NCBI GenBank assembly: GCA_009996515.1
Contig: JAACZV010000005.1
Location: 152,179-216,178, forward strand
From: Comamonadaceae bacterium
GTDB lineage: Bacteria; Pseudomonadota; Gammaproteobacteria; Burkholderiales; Burkholderiaceae_C
DNA: 64,000 bases
Direction: 5' to 3'
Part shown: positions 17,126 to 28,570 of the stretch, one piece after another
Numbering within the stretch: the stretch's first letter is position 1
Layout: each line of letters starts with the position of its first letter
Made by a program: the position numbers and the translations under genes
Notes under the pieces: model-generated
Database searches by the model: none
What the model saw: only the letters and a program-made list of their open reading frames with translations
What the model was told of the DNA's origin: nothing

Positions 17126-17392
17126 TCACGCGGCGATCTTGCGATGGCTTTCGACGAACTGCGCCAAGGCGCGGATGCTGGCGAAATGCCGCCGCGTTTC
17201 GGCGGAGTCGGCGGCCATGCTCAGGCCGTAGCGCTTCTGCAGCGCCAGGCCCAGCTCCAGCGCGTCGATGGAATCCAGGCCCAGGCCGTCGACGAAGAGC
17301 GGCTGTTCGGCGTCGATGTCCTCGGGCTTGAGGTCTTCAAGTTGGAGTGCCGAGATCAGCAGCTCCTTGATTTCTTGTTCCAGCGCTTGCAT
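17126..17392 (-). CDS. Acyl carrier protein (first of pair, ApeE-like)
   Basis: 88 residues with attachment serine in VDGLGLDSIDALEL, about residue 41. Its start codon lies 56 bases inside the end of the upstream acyltransferase gene, in another frame. The two reading frames both code convincingly, and the helix-1 sequence MQALEQEIKELLIS would be lost with a later start, so the long overlap is probably real. It would carry intermediates of the polyene pathway. Confidence 0.92.
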   Translation of the reverse strand: MQALEQEIKELLISALQLEDLKPEDIDAEQPLFVDGLGLDSIDALELGLALQKRYGLSMAADSAETRRHFASIRALAQFVESHRKIAA

Positions 17393-18194
17393 GACTCCCC
17401 TTGGTGACTGTTTTCGATGGCTTCGTGGGCTCGGTGAAAAACTGGATCAGGCTCTCCGTCAGCCGCCTGGCGGCTCTGCCATGCTCGCCGCCCGCCGCTG
17501 CCAGCACGGGCGCGGTGGGCAGGTCGTCGCCGACCTCGAGGGTGAAGCGTAGCGGCCGCCTGGCGACAGTCCACCAGGGCTGCCCCTTGTACAGACCGAG
17601 CGGCTCGCATTGGATTCGCACCGGTGTGATGTCGAGTCCGCCGCGCAGGGCGATCTGCGCCGCGCCGCGTTGCATCTTCAGGGCTTGCCCGGGCCGCGAC
17701 CGCGTGCCTTCGGGAAAGATGATCAGGTTGCTGCCGGCTGCCAGCGCGTCGGTACAAGCCAGCAACAAATCAGCGCCCGGATTGTTGCAGATGTAGCCCG
17801 TGGCCCGCACCGGCCCGCGCGTGCAGGGATGGCTGGCCAGCGTGGACTTGACCACACAACTGGCGTTAGGCACCAGGCCGATGAGGAAGACGACGTCGAT
17901 CAGCGTCGGATGATTGGCCAGCACGAGCAGGCCCCGGCGCTGCAGTTTCTCCGCGCCACGCACCTCGTAGCGGATCAGGCCCAGCAGCCGCATCCAGCCG
18001 ACGAAGAAACGGAACATGGCCTGCACCACGGCGCGGGCCGCGCGCTGTCGCCGCGCGTCGTCGCGCAACAGCAGGTTCTGCAGCGGGAAGACCCCCAGCC
18101 ACAGCAGCAGGCCGCCGATGCCAAAGCAGGCAAAGGCCAGCGCGGTGGCGACGATGCGCCACAAGCGCCCGGGCCAGTGCAGCCACTCAGCCAT
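17337..18194 (-). CDS. 1-acyl-sn-glycerol-3-phosphate acyltransferase-like protein (ApeD-like)
   Basis: 285 residues. An N-terminal hydrophobic helix (about 10-35) is followed by the PlsC signature NHPTLIDVVFL (HX4D, about residue 93) and FPEGTRSRPG (about 160). It should transfer an acyl group to a glycerol- or sugar-linked lipid at the inner membrane. The last about 20 codons overlap the first ACP gene and are rich in Ser, Gly and Thr, so the true C-terminus is likely unstructured. It overlaps the upstream ketosynthase-like gene by 8 bases. Confidence 0.88.
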   Translation of the reverse strand: MAEWLHWPGRLWRIVATALAFACFGIGGLLLWLGVFPLQNLLLRDDARRQRAARAVVQAMFRFFVGWMRLLGLIRYEVRGAEKLQRRGLLVLANHPTLIDVVFLIGLVPNASCVVKSTLASHPCTRGPVRATGYICNNPGADLLLACTDALAAGSNLIIFPEGTRSRPGQALKMQRGAAQIALRGGLDITPVRIQCEPLGLYKGQPWWTVARRPLRFTLEVGDDLPTAPVLAAAGGEHGRAARRLTESLIQFFTEPTKPSKTVTKGSHASAGTRNQGAADLGTPT

Positions 18195-18894
18195 GGCGAC
18201 TCCACAGCCAGCCGTTCTGGCGCCACAGCGGCGCCTCGCCGGTCAGGAAGTGCAGTGCGGCCAGATCCGGCGGCAGGCCCGCGGCGTCGGGCCCCGGTGC
18301 CGTGGCCTGCAGGCGCAGGCCCTGCTCGGCCCGCTCCAGAAGCACGGCCCAGGCGCGCAGCGGCCCGGGATGCGGCTCGAAGTCCTGGTAGGGCTCGGGC
18401 AGCCCAGCCTCCACCGACACGACCAGCACCTGGGACGCTCTCTGGGCCAGCAGGCCCAGGGCCTCGCAGACGCCTGCCGCCGCACTGGCCGGCCCGGCAG
18501 AGACAGCCGTGTAATTGGCCGTGTCGCCTCGGGCGATGGAGTAGAGCGCGCTGCTCGCGTTGTGTACCGACAGACTGAAGGCGGTGGGCGACAGCGGTTC
18601 ACCCCGGGCCAGTTCGCGCAGCAGCGCGACCGAGCGGACGATCTCGCCCCAGCGCGAGGCGAACACCACCGGCCCCGTCGGCGCCTCGCCCTGTGCCCAC
18701 CAGGCCACCTGCAACGCGGCGCGCCCGAGGGGATCGATGCGCCGGCGCGTCATGGCCGGCACCTCGGCCAGCGCGGCCTGGCCCTCGCCCGCTGGCAGCG
18801 GCCAGGTGGGCGCCGCCAGCCAGGCGCTCCAGGCGGTCTGCGTCTGCAGGCCGGGTGCCCAGGCGGCCCAGCGGCTCACTTGGAAGTCGGTCAT
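18187..18894 (-). CDS. Ketosynthase-like protein without active-site Cys (chain-length-factor type, ApeC-like)
   Basis: 235 residues, matching only the N-terminal half of a ketosynthase (Pfam Ketoacyl-synt_2 type). Where catalytic enzymes have a Cys in a TACSSG motif this protein reads TAVSAGPASAAAG, so it cannot form the acyl thioester. Such proteins in aryl polyene clusters are thought to pair with a full ketosynthase and set chain length. It is the first gene of the operon, 77 bases downstream of the atp hairpin. Residues 130-150 (RGDTANYTAVSAGP) are the family's best conserved part. Confidence 0.83.
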   Translation of the reverse strand: MTDFQVSRWAAWAPGLQTQTAWSAWLAAPTWPLPAGEGQAALAEVPAMTRRRIDPLGRAALQVAWWAQGEAPTGPVVFASRWGEIVRSVALLRELARGEPLSPTAFSLSVHNASSALYSIARGDTANYTAVSAGPASAAAGVCEALGLLAQRASQVLVVSVEAGLPEPYQDFEPHPGPLRAWAVLLERAEQGLRLQATAPGPDAAGLPPDLAALHFLTGEAPLWRQNGWLWSRHG

Positions 18895-18926
18895 GAGGCT
18901 TGCGTGCTCGGTCGAGAAAGGCGCGG

Positions 18927-18932
18927 ATTATC
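18927..18932 (-). promoter_or_regulatory. Candidate -10 element for the aryl polyene operon
   Basis: On the minus strand, GATAAT (5 of 6 matches to the sigma-70 -10 consensus) lies about 32 bases before the ATG at 18894. No good -35 hexamer is visible at 16-18 bases spacing. It is the only promoter-like hexamer seen between the atp hairpin and the first pigment gene. It may be weak, need an activator, or not be used. Confidence 0.3.
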
Positions 18933-18970
18933 TGCAGCAGCACGCCGGCCACAGGCGGCCCCACAAACAC

Positions 18971-18994
18971 CGAACGCGGCCGGAGCCGCGTTCG
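18971..18994 (-). terminator. Hairpin downstream of atpC, probable weak terminator
   Basis: A perfect 10-base inverted repeat, cgaacgcggc and gccgcgttcg, with a four-base loop (cgga). On the minus strand it is followed by gtgtttgtgg, a broken T tract. It lies 34 bases after the atpC stop, so it fits a rho-independent terminator of the ATP synthase operon, but the poor T run suggests incomplete termination. Confidence 0.65.
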
Positions 18995-19028
18995 TCAGGG
19001 AGGCATCGCCGTGGTCGGCGGCCGCGCC

Positions 19029-19442
19029 TTATTTCTTCAGGAACTTGCGCAGCGCCGCGATCTGCGCCGCCTGAATGGCCAGTTCGCTCTGGATGGCGGC
19101 CTGGTCCAGCTTGTCCTTGGCGTTGCGCAGCGACTCCTCGGCCGCCTTCTTCGCTTCCAGCGCCTTGGCCTCGTCGAGGTCCTTGCCGCGGATGGCGGTG
19201 TCGGCCAGCACGGTCACGCGGTCGGGCTGCACCTCGAGGATGCCGCCGGCAACGAAGACGAACTCTTCGCCGCCGTCGGCCGTCTCGATGCGCACGGCAC
19301 CGGGCTTGATGCGGGTGATCAGCGGCGTGTGCTTGGGCAGGATGCCGAGCTCGCCGGACTCGCCCGGCAGGGCGACGAACTTGGCCTCGCCGGAGAAGAT
19401 CTGCTCCTCGGCGGAGACCACGTCGACGTGGAGGGTTGCCAT
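19029..19442 (-). CDS. atpC: ATP synthase F1 epsilon subunit
   Basis: 137 residues from the ATG at 19442; GGAAG stands 8 bases upstream, and a TTG two codons earlier is less likely. The N-terminal beta domain ([29 protein letters not shown]) and a C-terminal helical hairpin ([15 protein letters not shown]) are both present. The subunit belongs to the rotor stalk and can inhibit ATP hydrolysis. It is the last gene of atpIBEFHAGDC. Confidence 0.97.
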   Translation of the reverse strand: MATLHVDVVSAEEQIFSGEAKFVALPGESGELGILPKHTPLITRIKPGAVRIETADGGEEFVFVAGGILEVQPDRVTVLADTAIRGKDLDEAKALEAKKAAEESLRNAKDKLDQAAIQSELAIQAAQIAALRKFLKK

Positions 19443-19518
19443 GTTCAATCTTCCTTAGCGATTCAAAGTTGAAGAAGCTTCTGCAAGAGACGGGGCACGC
19501 TGGGTGTCCCCATCAAAC

Positions 19519-20943
<1,425 letters not shown>

Positions 20944-20974
20944 TCAATTCAAATCTTGTGCGTGCCGAACTCGA

Positions 20975-21847
20975 TCAACCCACAGCGGCGGCGCCGCTGA
21001 CGATCTCGGAGAGTTCCTTCGTGATCGCGGCCTGGCGGGTCTTGTTGTAGACCAGCTTCAGCTCGCCGATCAGCGTGCCGGCGTTGTCGGTCGCGGCCTT
21101 CATGGCCACCATCCGGGCGGACTGCTCGCTGGCCATGTTCTCGGCGACGGCCTGGAAGACCAGGGCCTCGGTGTAGCGCACCAGCAGCTCGTCGATGACG
21201 GTGGCGGCATCCGGCTCGTAGATGTAGTCCCACGAGTGGCCGCCCTTGTCCGTCGCCAGGTTCTCAGCCTTGAGCGGCAGCAGTTGGTGGATGACCACCT
21301 CCTGCTTCATCGTGTTGATGAACTTGGTGTAGGCCAGATAGACGGCCGAGAGCTTGCCCTCGGCGTACGCGTCGAGCAGCACCTTGACGGGGCCGATCAG
21401 CGTCTCGATGTGGGGCTGGTCGCCAAGCTGGGTGGCATGGGCCACGACCTTGGCGCCGACACGGTTCATGAAGCCGAAGCCCTTGCCGCCGATGGCGACG
21501 ACCTCGGCCTTCTGACCCTCGGCTTCCAGCTCCTTGAGCTTGGACGTGGCGGCACGCAGCAGGTTGGTGTTCAAACCGCCGCACAAGCCCTTGTCCGTCG
21601 TGACGACCACCATGCCGGCCACCGCCGCCCCCTCGTTCTTGACGAGGAAGGGATGGCGGTACTCGGGGTTGGCCTCGGCCAGCGCGGCCGCGATGTTGCC
21701 AACCTTCTCGGCGTAAGGGCGGGCCGCACGCATGCGCTCCTGCGCCTTGCGCATCTTGGACGCGGCGACCATTTCCATCGCCTTGGTGATCTTCTTGGTG
21801 TTTTCGACCGACTTGATCTTGCCGCGGATTTCTTTGCTTGAAGCCAT
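20975..21847 (-). CDS. atpG: ATP synthase F1 gamma subunit
   Basis: 290 residues. The N-terminal helix begins [30 protein letters not shown] and the C-terminus contains [35 protein letters not shown] describe rather than list them in full as both are standard gamma signatures that form the coiled-coil shaft. The [12 protein letters not shown] motif is near residue 78. It transmits rotation from the c ring to the beta subunits. Confidence 0.98.
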   Translation of the reverse strand: MASSKEIRGKIKSVENTKKITKAMEMVAASKMRKAQERMRAARPYAEKVGNIAAALAEANPEYRHPFLVKNEGAAVAGMVVVTTDKGLCGGLNTNLLRAATSKLKELEAEGQKAEVVAIGGKGFGFMNRVGAKVVAHATQLGDQPHIETLIGPVKVLLDAYAEGKLSAVYLAYTKFINTMKQEVVIHQLLPLKAENLATDKGGHSWDYIYEPDAATVIDELLVRYTEALVFQAVAENMASEQSARMVAMKAATDNAGTLIGELKLVYNKTRQAAITKELSEIVSGAAAVG

Positions 21848-21906
21848 GCGAACTCCTAGTCAGTGCGGGGCCGACTGTTGTGGTTCAGCCCCGCTGTTCC
21901 GTGGCA

Positions 21907-23460
21907 TCAGGCGAAGGACTTCTTGAAGGCCGTGATGGCGGCGTTCAGCTCGGCCTCGGCATCCTTGTCCATCGCCTGCTTGGTCTCCAGGGTCTGGAGC
22001 AGCGCGGCGTGGCTGGTCTTCAGGAACTGGTGCAGGCCGTGTTCGAAGGCCAGGACCTTCTTCACCTCGATGCTGTCCATGAAGCCCTTGTTGGCGGCGT
22101 ACAGGCTGGCGGCCATCAGCGAGATGGGCAGCGGCGAGTACTGGGCCTGCTTCAGCAGTTCCGTCACGCGGGCACCGCGGTCCAGCTGCTTGCGGGTGGC
22201 TTCGTCCAGGTCGGAAGCGAACTGCGCGAACGCGGCCAGCTCACGGTACTGGGCCAGGTCGGTACGGATACCGCCGGACAGCGACTTGATCAGCTTGGTC
22301 TGGGCGGCACCACCGACGCGCGACACCGAGATACCGGCGTTGATGGCGGGGCGGATACCGGCGTTGAACAGGTTGGTTTCCAGGAAGATCTGGCCGTCGG
22401 TGATCGAGATCACGTTGGTCGGCACGAAGGCGGACACGTCGCCGGCCTGCGTTTCGATGATGGGCAGGGCCGTCAGCGAACCGGTCTTGCCCTTGACCTC
22501 ACCCTTGGTGAAGGCTTCGACGTAGTCGGCGTTCACGCGGGCGGCACGCTCCAGCAGGCGGCTGTGGAGATAGAACACGTCGCCGGGGAAGGCTTCGCGG
22601 CCCGGCGGGCGGCGCAGCAGCAGCGAGACCTGGCGGTAGGCCACGGCCTGCTTGGACAGGTCGTCATAGACGATCAGGGCGTCCTGGCCGCGGTCGCGGA
22701 AGTACTCGCCCATCGTGCAGCCGGAGTAGGCCGACACGTACTGCATGGCGGCGGATTCCGAAGCGGAAGCGGCGACGACGATGGTGTACTCCATCGCGCC
22801 GGCCTGCTCGAGAGCGCGCACGACGTTCTTGATGGACGACGCCTTCTGGCCGATGGCGACGTACACGCAGGTCATGTTCTGACCCTTCTGGTTGATGATC
22901 GCGTCGATGGCGACGGCGGTCTTACCAGTCTGGCGGTCACCGATGATCAGCTCGCGCTGGCCACGGCCGACGGGCACCATGGAGTCGATGGACTTCAGGC
23001 CGGTCTGCACCGGCTGGTCGACCGACTTGCGGGCGATCACGCCCGGGGCGACCTTCTCGATGACGTCGGTCATCTTGGCGTTGATCGGGCCCTTGCCGTC
23101 GATGGGCTCGCCCAGCGCGTTGACGACGCGGCCGATCAGCTCGGGGCCCACCGGCACTTCCAGGATGCGGCCCGTGCACTTGACGGTGTCGCCTTCCGAG
23201 ATGTGCTCGTAGGCACCCAGAATCACGGCGCCGACGGAGTCGCGCTCGAGGTTCAGGGCCAGGCCGAAGGTGGGGCTGCCGTCTGCGGTGGCCGGGAATT
23301 CGAGCATTTCGCCCTGCATCACGTCCGACAGGCCGTGCACGCGGACGATGCCGTCCGAGACCGACACGACGGTGCCCTGGTTACGGATGTCCGCGCTCGG
23401 GGCCAGGCCCTCGATGCGGCTCTTGATCAATTCGGAAATTTCTGCAGGGTTCAGTTGCAT
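21907..23460 (-). CDS. atpA: ATP synthase F1 alpha subunit
   Basis: 517 residues from the ATG at 23460 ([13 protein letters not shown]), chosen over an upstream in-frame ATG that adds a non-homologous tail. The Walker A motif [13 protein letters not shown] is near residue 170. It carries the non-catalytic nucleotide sites and forms the alpha3-beta3 hexamer. Start and length match the E. coli protein closely (513 residues). Confidence 0.99.
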   Translation of the reverse strand: MQLNPAEISELIKSRIEGLAPSADIRNQGTVVSVSDGIVRVHGLSDVMQGEMLEFPATADGSPTFGLALNLERDSVGAVILGAYEHISEGDTVKCTGRILEVPVGPELIGRVVNALGEPIDGKGPINAKMTDVIEKVAPGVIARKSVDQPVQTGLKSIDSMVPVGRGQRELIIGDRQTGKTAVAIDAIINQKGQNMTCVYVAIGQKASSIKNVVRALEQAGAMEYTIVVAASASESAAMQYVSAYSGCTMGEYFRDRGQDALIVYDDLSKQAVAYRQVSLLLRRPPGREAFPGDVFYLHSRLLERAARVNADYVEAFTKGEVKGKTGSLTALPIIETQAGDVSAFVPTNVISITDGQIFLETNLFNAGIRPAINAGISVSRVGGAAQTKLIKSLSGGIRTDLAQYRELAAFAQFASDLDEATRKQLDRGARVTELLKQAQYSPLPISLMAASLYAANKGFMDSIEVKKVLAFEHGLHQFLKTSHAALLQTLETKQAMDKDAEAELNAAITAFKKSFA

Positions 23461-23503
23461 GTCGGTCTCCCGCCCGGCGCCAGGGCGCCGGGTGGTTGGA
23501 TGT

Positions 23504-24049
23504 TTAGGCAATCAACGCGGTCTTCATGCGCTCCAGGCGGGCACGCACGGAGGTGTCGAGCACTTCGTCGCCGACGGTGGCGCGCACGCCACCCATCAGC
23601 TCCGGAACGACTCGCACGTCAAGCGTCAGCTTGCGGCCGAAGCGCTTCTGCAGCACATCGGCCAGCTCGGCGAGCTGGGCCGCGTCCAACGGGTAGGCGC
23701 TTTCGACCGTGGCTTCGGCGACGCCCAGGGCACCACTGGCCAGCGTGTGGAATTGCGCGACCGCAGCCTCGACGGCGTCGAGTCGGCGGTTCTCGACCAC
23801 CGTCTGCAGGAAGTTGCGCACACCGGCAAGCAGAGGCTGACCCAGCTGCTTTTCAGCGGCTTCGGCGGCCACGGCGACGACTTGTTCGGTCGACGTCTTG
23901 GGGTGGTCGGCGAACTGGCGCAGCGCGGCGTCACCCGCCACGGCAGCCAGGACGTCGAGCTGGCCGCGCCAGGCGGCCAGGTCGGCGTTGCGGGCAACCT
24001 GGAACAGCGCCTCGGCGTAGGGGCGGGCGATGGTGGCGAGTTCTGCCAT
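23504..24049 (-). CDS. atpH: ATP synthase F1 delta subunit
   Basis: 181 residues. It starts [16 protein letters not shown], the typical delta/OSCP beginning, and ends with a beta-domain containing [29 protein letters not shown] residues. The protein joins the peripheral b stalk to the top of the alpha/beta hexamer. Two bases separate it from atpF. Confidence 0.97.
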   Translation of the reverse strand: MAELATIARPYAEALFQVARNADLAAWRGQLDVLAAVAGDAALRQFADHPKTSTEQVVAVAAEAAEKQLGQPLLAGVRNFLQTVVENRRLDAVEAAVAQFHTLASGALGVAEATVESAYPLDAAQLAELADVLQKRFGRKLTLDVRVVPELMGGVRATVGDEVLDTSVRARLERMKTALIA

Positions 24050-24051
24050 GG

Positions 24052-24522
24052 TCAGAGCTCCTGCTTCAGACGCGCCAACAGCTCGGCGTGGACGCCGGCG
24101 TTGACTTCCTTGTGCAGGATGGCCTCGGCGCCCTTCACGGCCAGCACGGCGACCTGCTCGCGCAGCGCCTCGCGGGCACGCACGACCTGCTGGTCGGCTT
24201 CGGCCTTGGCCTGGGCAATGATCTTGGCAGCCTCGTCCTCGGCGCGCTTCTTGGCCTCGTCGACGATGGCTGCGGCGCGCTTTTCGGCGTCGCCCAGCAG
24301 CTTGGTCGATTCGGTGCGCGTCTGCGCCAGCTGCGCCTCGACCGCCTTGTTGGCCGAAGCCAGCTCGGTCTTGGCGCGATCAGCGGCGGCCAGGCCGTCG
24401 GCGATCTTCGCGGCGCGCTCGTCCAGCGCCTTGGCGATGACGGGCCAGATGAACTGGGCCGTCACCCATGCCAGGATCGCAAACGGGATCCACTGGATCC
24501 ACAGTGTTGCGTTGATGTTCAC
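24052..24522 (-). CDS. atpF: ATP synthase Fo b subunit
   Basis: 156 residues, the usual b length. One N-terminal membrane helix (about 5-25, [19 protein letters not shown]) is followed by a long Ala/Glu/Lys-rich coiled coil to the end. Two copies form the stator stalk. The ATG is 36 bases after the atpE stop. Confidence 0.97.
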   Translation of the reverse strand: MNINATLWIQWIPFAILAWVTAQFIWPVIAKALDERAAKIADGLAAADRAKTELASANKAVEAQLAQTRTESTKLLGDAEKRAAAIVDEAKKRAEDEAAKIIAQAKAEADQQVVRAREALREQVAVLAVKGAEAILHKEVNAGVHAELLARLKQEL

Positions 24523-24558
24523 GGCTTATCTCCTTTCAAGCCTGAAAGGGGCCGGTGA

Positions 24559-25754
<1,196 letters not shown>

Positions 25755-25766
25755 CGTCTTTGTGAC

Positions 25767-26270
25767 TCAATTCGTTCGTTGACCGGCCCGGCTCAACCAC
25801 CACCAGGCCCCCAGATGTACCTTCAGGCACGCGATCAGCGCCACCAGCAAGGCCGGCCAGCTCTGATCCCGCTCCAGCCACACCGCCGCCACCAGGATGA
25901 CGACCGCGAGGCCCACTTTGATCAGTTCCCACAACAGGAACGACAGGAACGCCGCCTGAGCCTGGACGGCCGGGCGGCGCAGCCCCCAGGCCATGACGGC
26001 ATGAGGCAACACCACCGCAGCCGCACCCCAAACCGTGGAGCGCACCTGCTGCGCGGGCGCGGAGCCAAACAGCCACCACACCAGCGCCAACAAGCCACCG
26101 ACCGCCGCCTGAAGGGCCACCACGCGCCAAAGCGAGAGGGGCCTGTCGCGCGCCACCAAGGCTTGCACCTGCTGGGCGGTCCAGGGCGGCGCAGGCACGG
26201 AGTCGGGCGCCTCATCACCCCAATCGTCAACAGGTGTGCTGGCAGGACGAACCTTGATGGGGGCAGTCAT
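25767..26270 (-). CDS. atpI: ATP synthase subunit I
   Basis: 167 residues from the ATG at 26270. About 55 hydrophilic residues precede four membrane helices, the layout of AtpI proteins that help assemble the c ring. The first gene of the operon, 12 bases upstream of atpB. It is longer at the N-terminus than E. coli AtpI (about 126 residues). The upstream in-frame extension was rejected because the promoter lies within it. Confidence 0.85.
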   Translation of the reverse strand: MTAPIKVRPASTPVDDWGDEAPDSVPAPPWTAQQVQALVARDRPLSLWRVVALQAAVGGLLALVWWLFGSAPAQQVRSTVWGAAAVVLPHAVMAWGLRRPAVQAQAAFLSFLLWELIKVGLAVVILVAAVWLERDQSWPALLVALIACLKVHLGAWWWLSRAGQRTN

Positions 26271-26328
26271 GTCGGCGTTGACGCAGGCAGTTCGGCGCCG
26301 GCCCGAATGCCGGCCGGCAAATCGCGGG

Positions 26329-26357
26329 ATTATATGTGGAAACCCGCGGTTTCCCAA
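26329..26357 (-). promoter_or_regulatory. Sigma-70 promoter of the atp operon
   Basis: On the minus strand, TTGGGA (26352-26357) and a perfect TATAAT (26329-26334) are 17 bases apart, about 60 bases upstream of the atpI ATG. This is the best promoter match in the window and stands in the intergenic gap before the operon. Confidence 0.8.
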
Positions 26358-26407
26358 ACCTCATCCGACGTCAGCGCCAACCGCCCCGGCCCGCGGGGCG
26401 GCCGCAC

Positions 26408-27310
26408 TCAGAGGCGGCAGCGGTTGGCCGGCAACCCCGGCACGTCCACGCGCATCGTCAGCACCGCGCCGGCCCAGGGCTCCAGCGCCAGCTCGTCGGC
26501 GGGCCGCTTGTCGCTGGCCGTCGTGACGAACAAGGTCCGGCGATCGGCGCCGCCGAAGCCGGGCATGGTGGGGCAGCGCACGGGCAGCGCGATCTCTTCG
26601 AGCAGCTCGCCGCTGGGCGCGTAGCGCAGCAGCCGCTTGCCCTCGAACATGGCCACCCAGTAGGCGCCGGACTCATCCACGGCCGCGCCATCGGGGCGCC
26701 CGCCGTAGCTCGCCAGGGGCTGGTCCGCAGCGCGCGGCGCGAAGCGGGCGAACTCCCTCGCCTCCCCCAGCCTGCCGGCCTCCACGTCAAAGCCATGGCG
26801 CCAGACGGTATGCGCCTTGGTGTCGCTGCGATACATCCAGCGGCCGTCCGGACTCCAGGCCAGGCCATTGGACGTGGTGATGCCGTCCCACTGGACCTCG
26901 GCGCCGGCGACGCTGATGCGGTACAGCGCCGCCTCGGGCAGACGCGCATCACTGAGCCCGCCTATCCAGAAGCGGCCCGCCGCATCGGGCTTGCCGTCGT
27001 TGTAGCGCTGCCGGTTCGCGTCGTAGGGCGGCTCGGCCAGGCGCTGCATGCGGCCGTCGGTCGTGTCCAGCGCCCACAGGCCGTCGCGGCGGGCGACGAC
27101 CAGCCCCCCGCCCTCGCGCGCCGCGATGCAGGCCGGCTCGGACTCCTGCGCAAACACCTCCGGCATGTCGGCGCCCTCGCGCCAGCGCAACACCTGACGG
27201 CCGGGAATGTCGACGCAGTAGAACTGCTGCTCGTCGGGATGCCAGAGCGGCGATTCGCCCAGCAGGCAGCGGTGAGCGCCCAGGGGCTGGATGTCGTAGT
27301 GAAGTGCCAT
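26408..27310 (-). CDS. SMP-30/gluconolactonase/LRE family protein
   Basis: 300 residues, a six-bladed beta-propeller hydrolase. The metal-binding Glu19 lies in LLGESPLWHP; the Asn in TTSNGLAWSPDGRWMY and Asp in PDGAAVDESGAYWVA complete the metal site. Members open sugar lactones (gluconolactone, arabinolactone and others). No sugar operon stands beside it, so the substrate is unknown. It lies 17 bases after a GNAT gene on the same strand. Confidence 0.92.
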   Translation of the reverse strand: MALHYDIQPLGAHRCLLGESPLWHPDEQQFYCVDIPGRQVLRWREGADMPEVFAQESEPACIAAREGGGLVVARRDGLWALDTTDGRMQRLAEPPYDANRQRYNDGKPDAAGRFWIGGLSDARLPEAALYRISVAGAEVQWDGITTSNGLAWSPDGRWMYRSDTKAHTVWRHGFDVEAGRLGEAREFARFAPRAADQPLASYGGRPDGAAVDESGAYWVAMFEGKRLLRYAPSGELLEEIALPVRCPTMPGFGGADRRTLFVTTASDKRPADELALEPWAGAVLTMRVDVPGLPANRCRL

Positions 27311-27327
27311 GCCGGCACTCTAGGCCG

Positions 27328-27843
27328 TTATCCGAGGTAACTGGGCCGGAAGCCTCCCAGCTCCGCCTTCAGGTAATGCGCGCCGGGGATGGGGTTGAAG
27401 TAGAACGGCGGCACTTCGACGAAGCCCAGGCTCTCGTAGAGGCCGCGCGCGGCCTCCATGTCGTCCAGCGTGTCCAGCAGCATGGACGAATAGCCCGCCT
27501 CGGTGGCACGGTCCATCAGCGCCTGGGCCAGCAGGCGCCCCAGGCCGAAGCGGCGAAAGGCCGGGCGCACGAACAGCCGCTTCATCTCGCAGGCATTGGG
27601 GTAGTCGGCGTCGGGCAGGGGACGGAAGGCGCCGCTGCCGGCCACGGCGCCATCGACGGTGGCCAGCAGCAGCAGGCCGCCGGGCGGCGCGTAGACGCCG
27701 GGCAGGCCGGCCAGTTCCTCCTCGAAGCCCTGGAAGTCGAGGTTCACGTCCAGGCTGTTGGCGTAGTCGCGCAGGATGACTCGGGTCTCCTGCCAGTCCG
27801 CGGCGGACTGGGGCGTGATGAGCTGGATGTCGGGGCCGGCCAT
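27328..27843 (-). CDS. GNAT family N-acetyltransferase
   Basis: 171 residues. The acetyl-CoA pyrophosphate loop is in RRFGLGRLLAQALMD near residue 103, preceded by the beta4 strand MKRLFVRPAF, and GYSSMLLDTL with YESLGFVEVPPFYFNPIPGA near the end. Proteins with this ending are common small-molecule acetyltransferases; the substrate is unknown. It is followed 17 bases later by the SMP-30 gene. Confidence 0.88.
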   Translation of the reverse strand: MAGPDIQLITPQSAADWQETRVILRDYANSLDVNLDFQGFEEELAGLPGVYAPPGGLLLLATVDGAVAGSGAFRPLPDADYPNACEMKRLFVRPAFRRFGLGRLLAQALMDRATEAGYSSMLLDTLDDMEAARGLYESLGFVEVPPFYFNPIPGAHYLKAELGGFRPSYLG

Positions 27844-27868
27844 AGGCGGCGCAGTTTATCCAGCCGCC

Positions 27869-28570
27869 TCAGCCTGCGAACCCCAGGACGACGCGGCGGG
27901 TCCTGGCCGATTTCTTCTCGATCTTGGTCACGACCACCGCACCGATCTCGGCCGTGTTGGACACATGGGTGCCGCCGCAGGGCTGCAGGTCCACGCCTTC
28001 GATCTCCAGCACCCGCACCCGGCCCAGCCCGCGCGGCGGCTGCACGCTCATGGAGCGCACCAGGCCCGGGTTGGCATCCAGCTCTTCCTCGCTGATCCAG
28101 CGGTGGCTCACCGGGCGGGCCTCGGCCACCAGCCGGTCCAGGCCCGCCTGGATGGCGTCCTTGTCAAAGGGCTCATCGGTGTGGAAGTCCAGCCGCGCAT
28201 AGGTCTCGGTGATGGAGCAGCCGTCGACCGGATAGGGCAGCAGCGCGCACAGCAGATGCGTGGCCGTGTGGAAGCGCCGGTGCGCCTGACGGCGCGCCGC
28301 ATCGACCTCGACCCGCACCGCCGCGCCGACGGCGGGCGGCTCGCCCTCGATCAGATGCACGATGGTGCCGGGGCTCTCCTTGCTCTTGCGCGTGTCGCTG
28401 ACGCGCCAGCGCTGCCCGCCCGCCACCAGCCAGCCGGTGTCGCCGGCCTGGCCGCCGCCCAGCGGGTAGCAGACCGTGCGATCCAGGATGACGCCGCCCT
28501 CCCCTTCCGCGACCACCACGGCCTCGCAATGCAGCAGCGTCGCGTCCTCGCGGAACAGCTCCTCGGTCAT
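27869..28570 (-). CDS. Alanyl-tRNA editing protein (AlaX-like)
   Basis: 233 residues from the ATG at 28570, forming ATGA with the stop of the PhzF-like gene. The zinc/editing site is shown by HTATH (His101, His105) and CGGTH (Cys198, His202). It is a free-standing version of the AlaRS editing domain that hydrolyses Ser or Gly wrongly attached to tRNA-Ala. The region beyond the editing core is short, so it is the medium-size AlaX type. Confidence 0.92.
   Translation of the reverse strand: MTEELFREDATLLHCEAVVVAEGEGGVILDRTVCYPLGGGQAGDTGWLVAGGQRWRVSDTRKSKESPGTIVHLIEGEPPAVGAAVRVEVDAARRQAHRRFHTATHLLCALLPYPVDGCSITETYARLDFHTDEPFDKDAIQAGLDRLVAEARPVSHRWISEEELDANPGLVRSMSVQPPRGLGRVRVLEIEGVDLQPCGGTHVSNTAEIGAVVVTKIEKKSARTRRVVLGFAG

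Noticed and set aside
21838..24558. Plus-strand open frame of 906 codons opposite atpA/atpH/atpF
   Set aside because: Antisense shadow of the ATP synthase genes with no homology-like motif.
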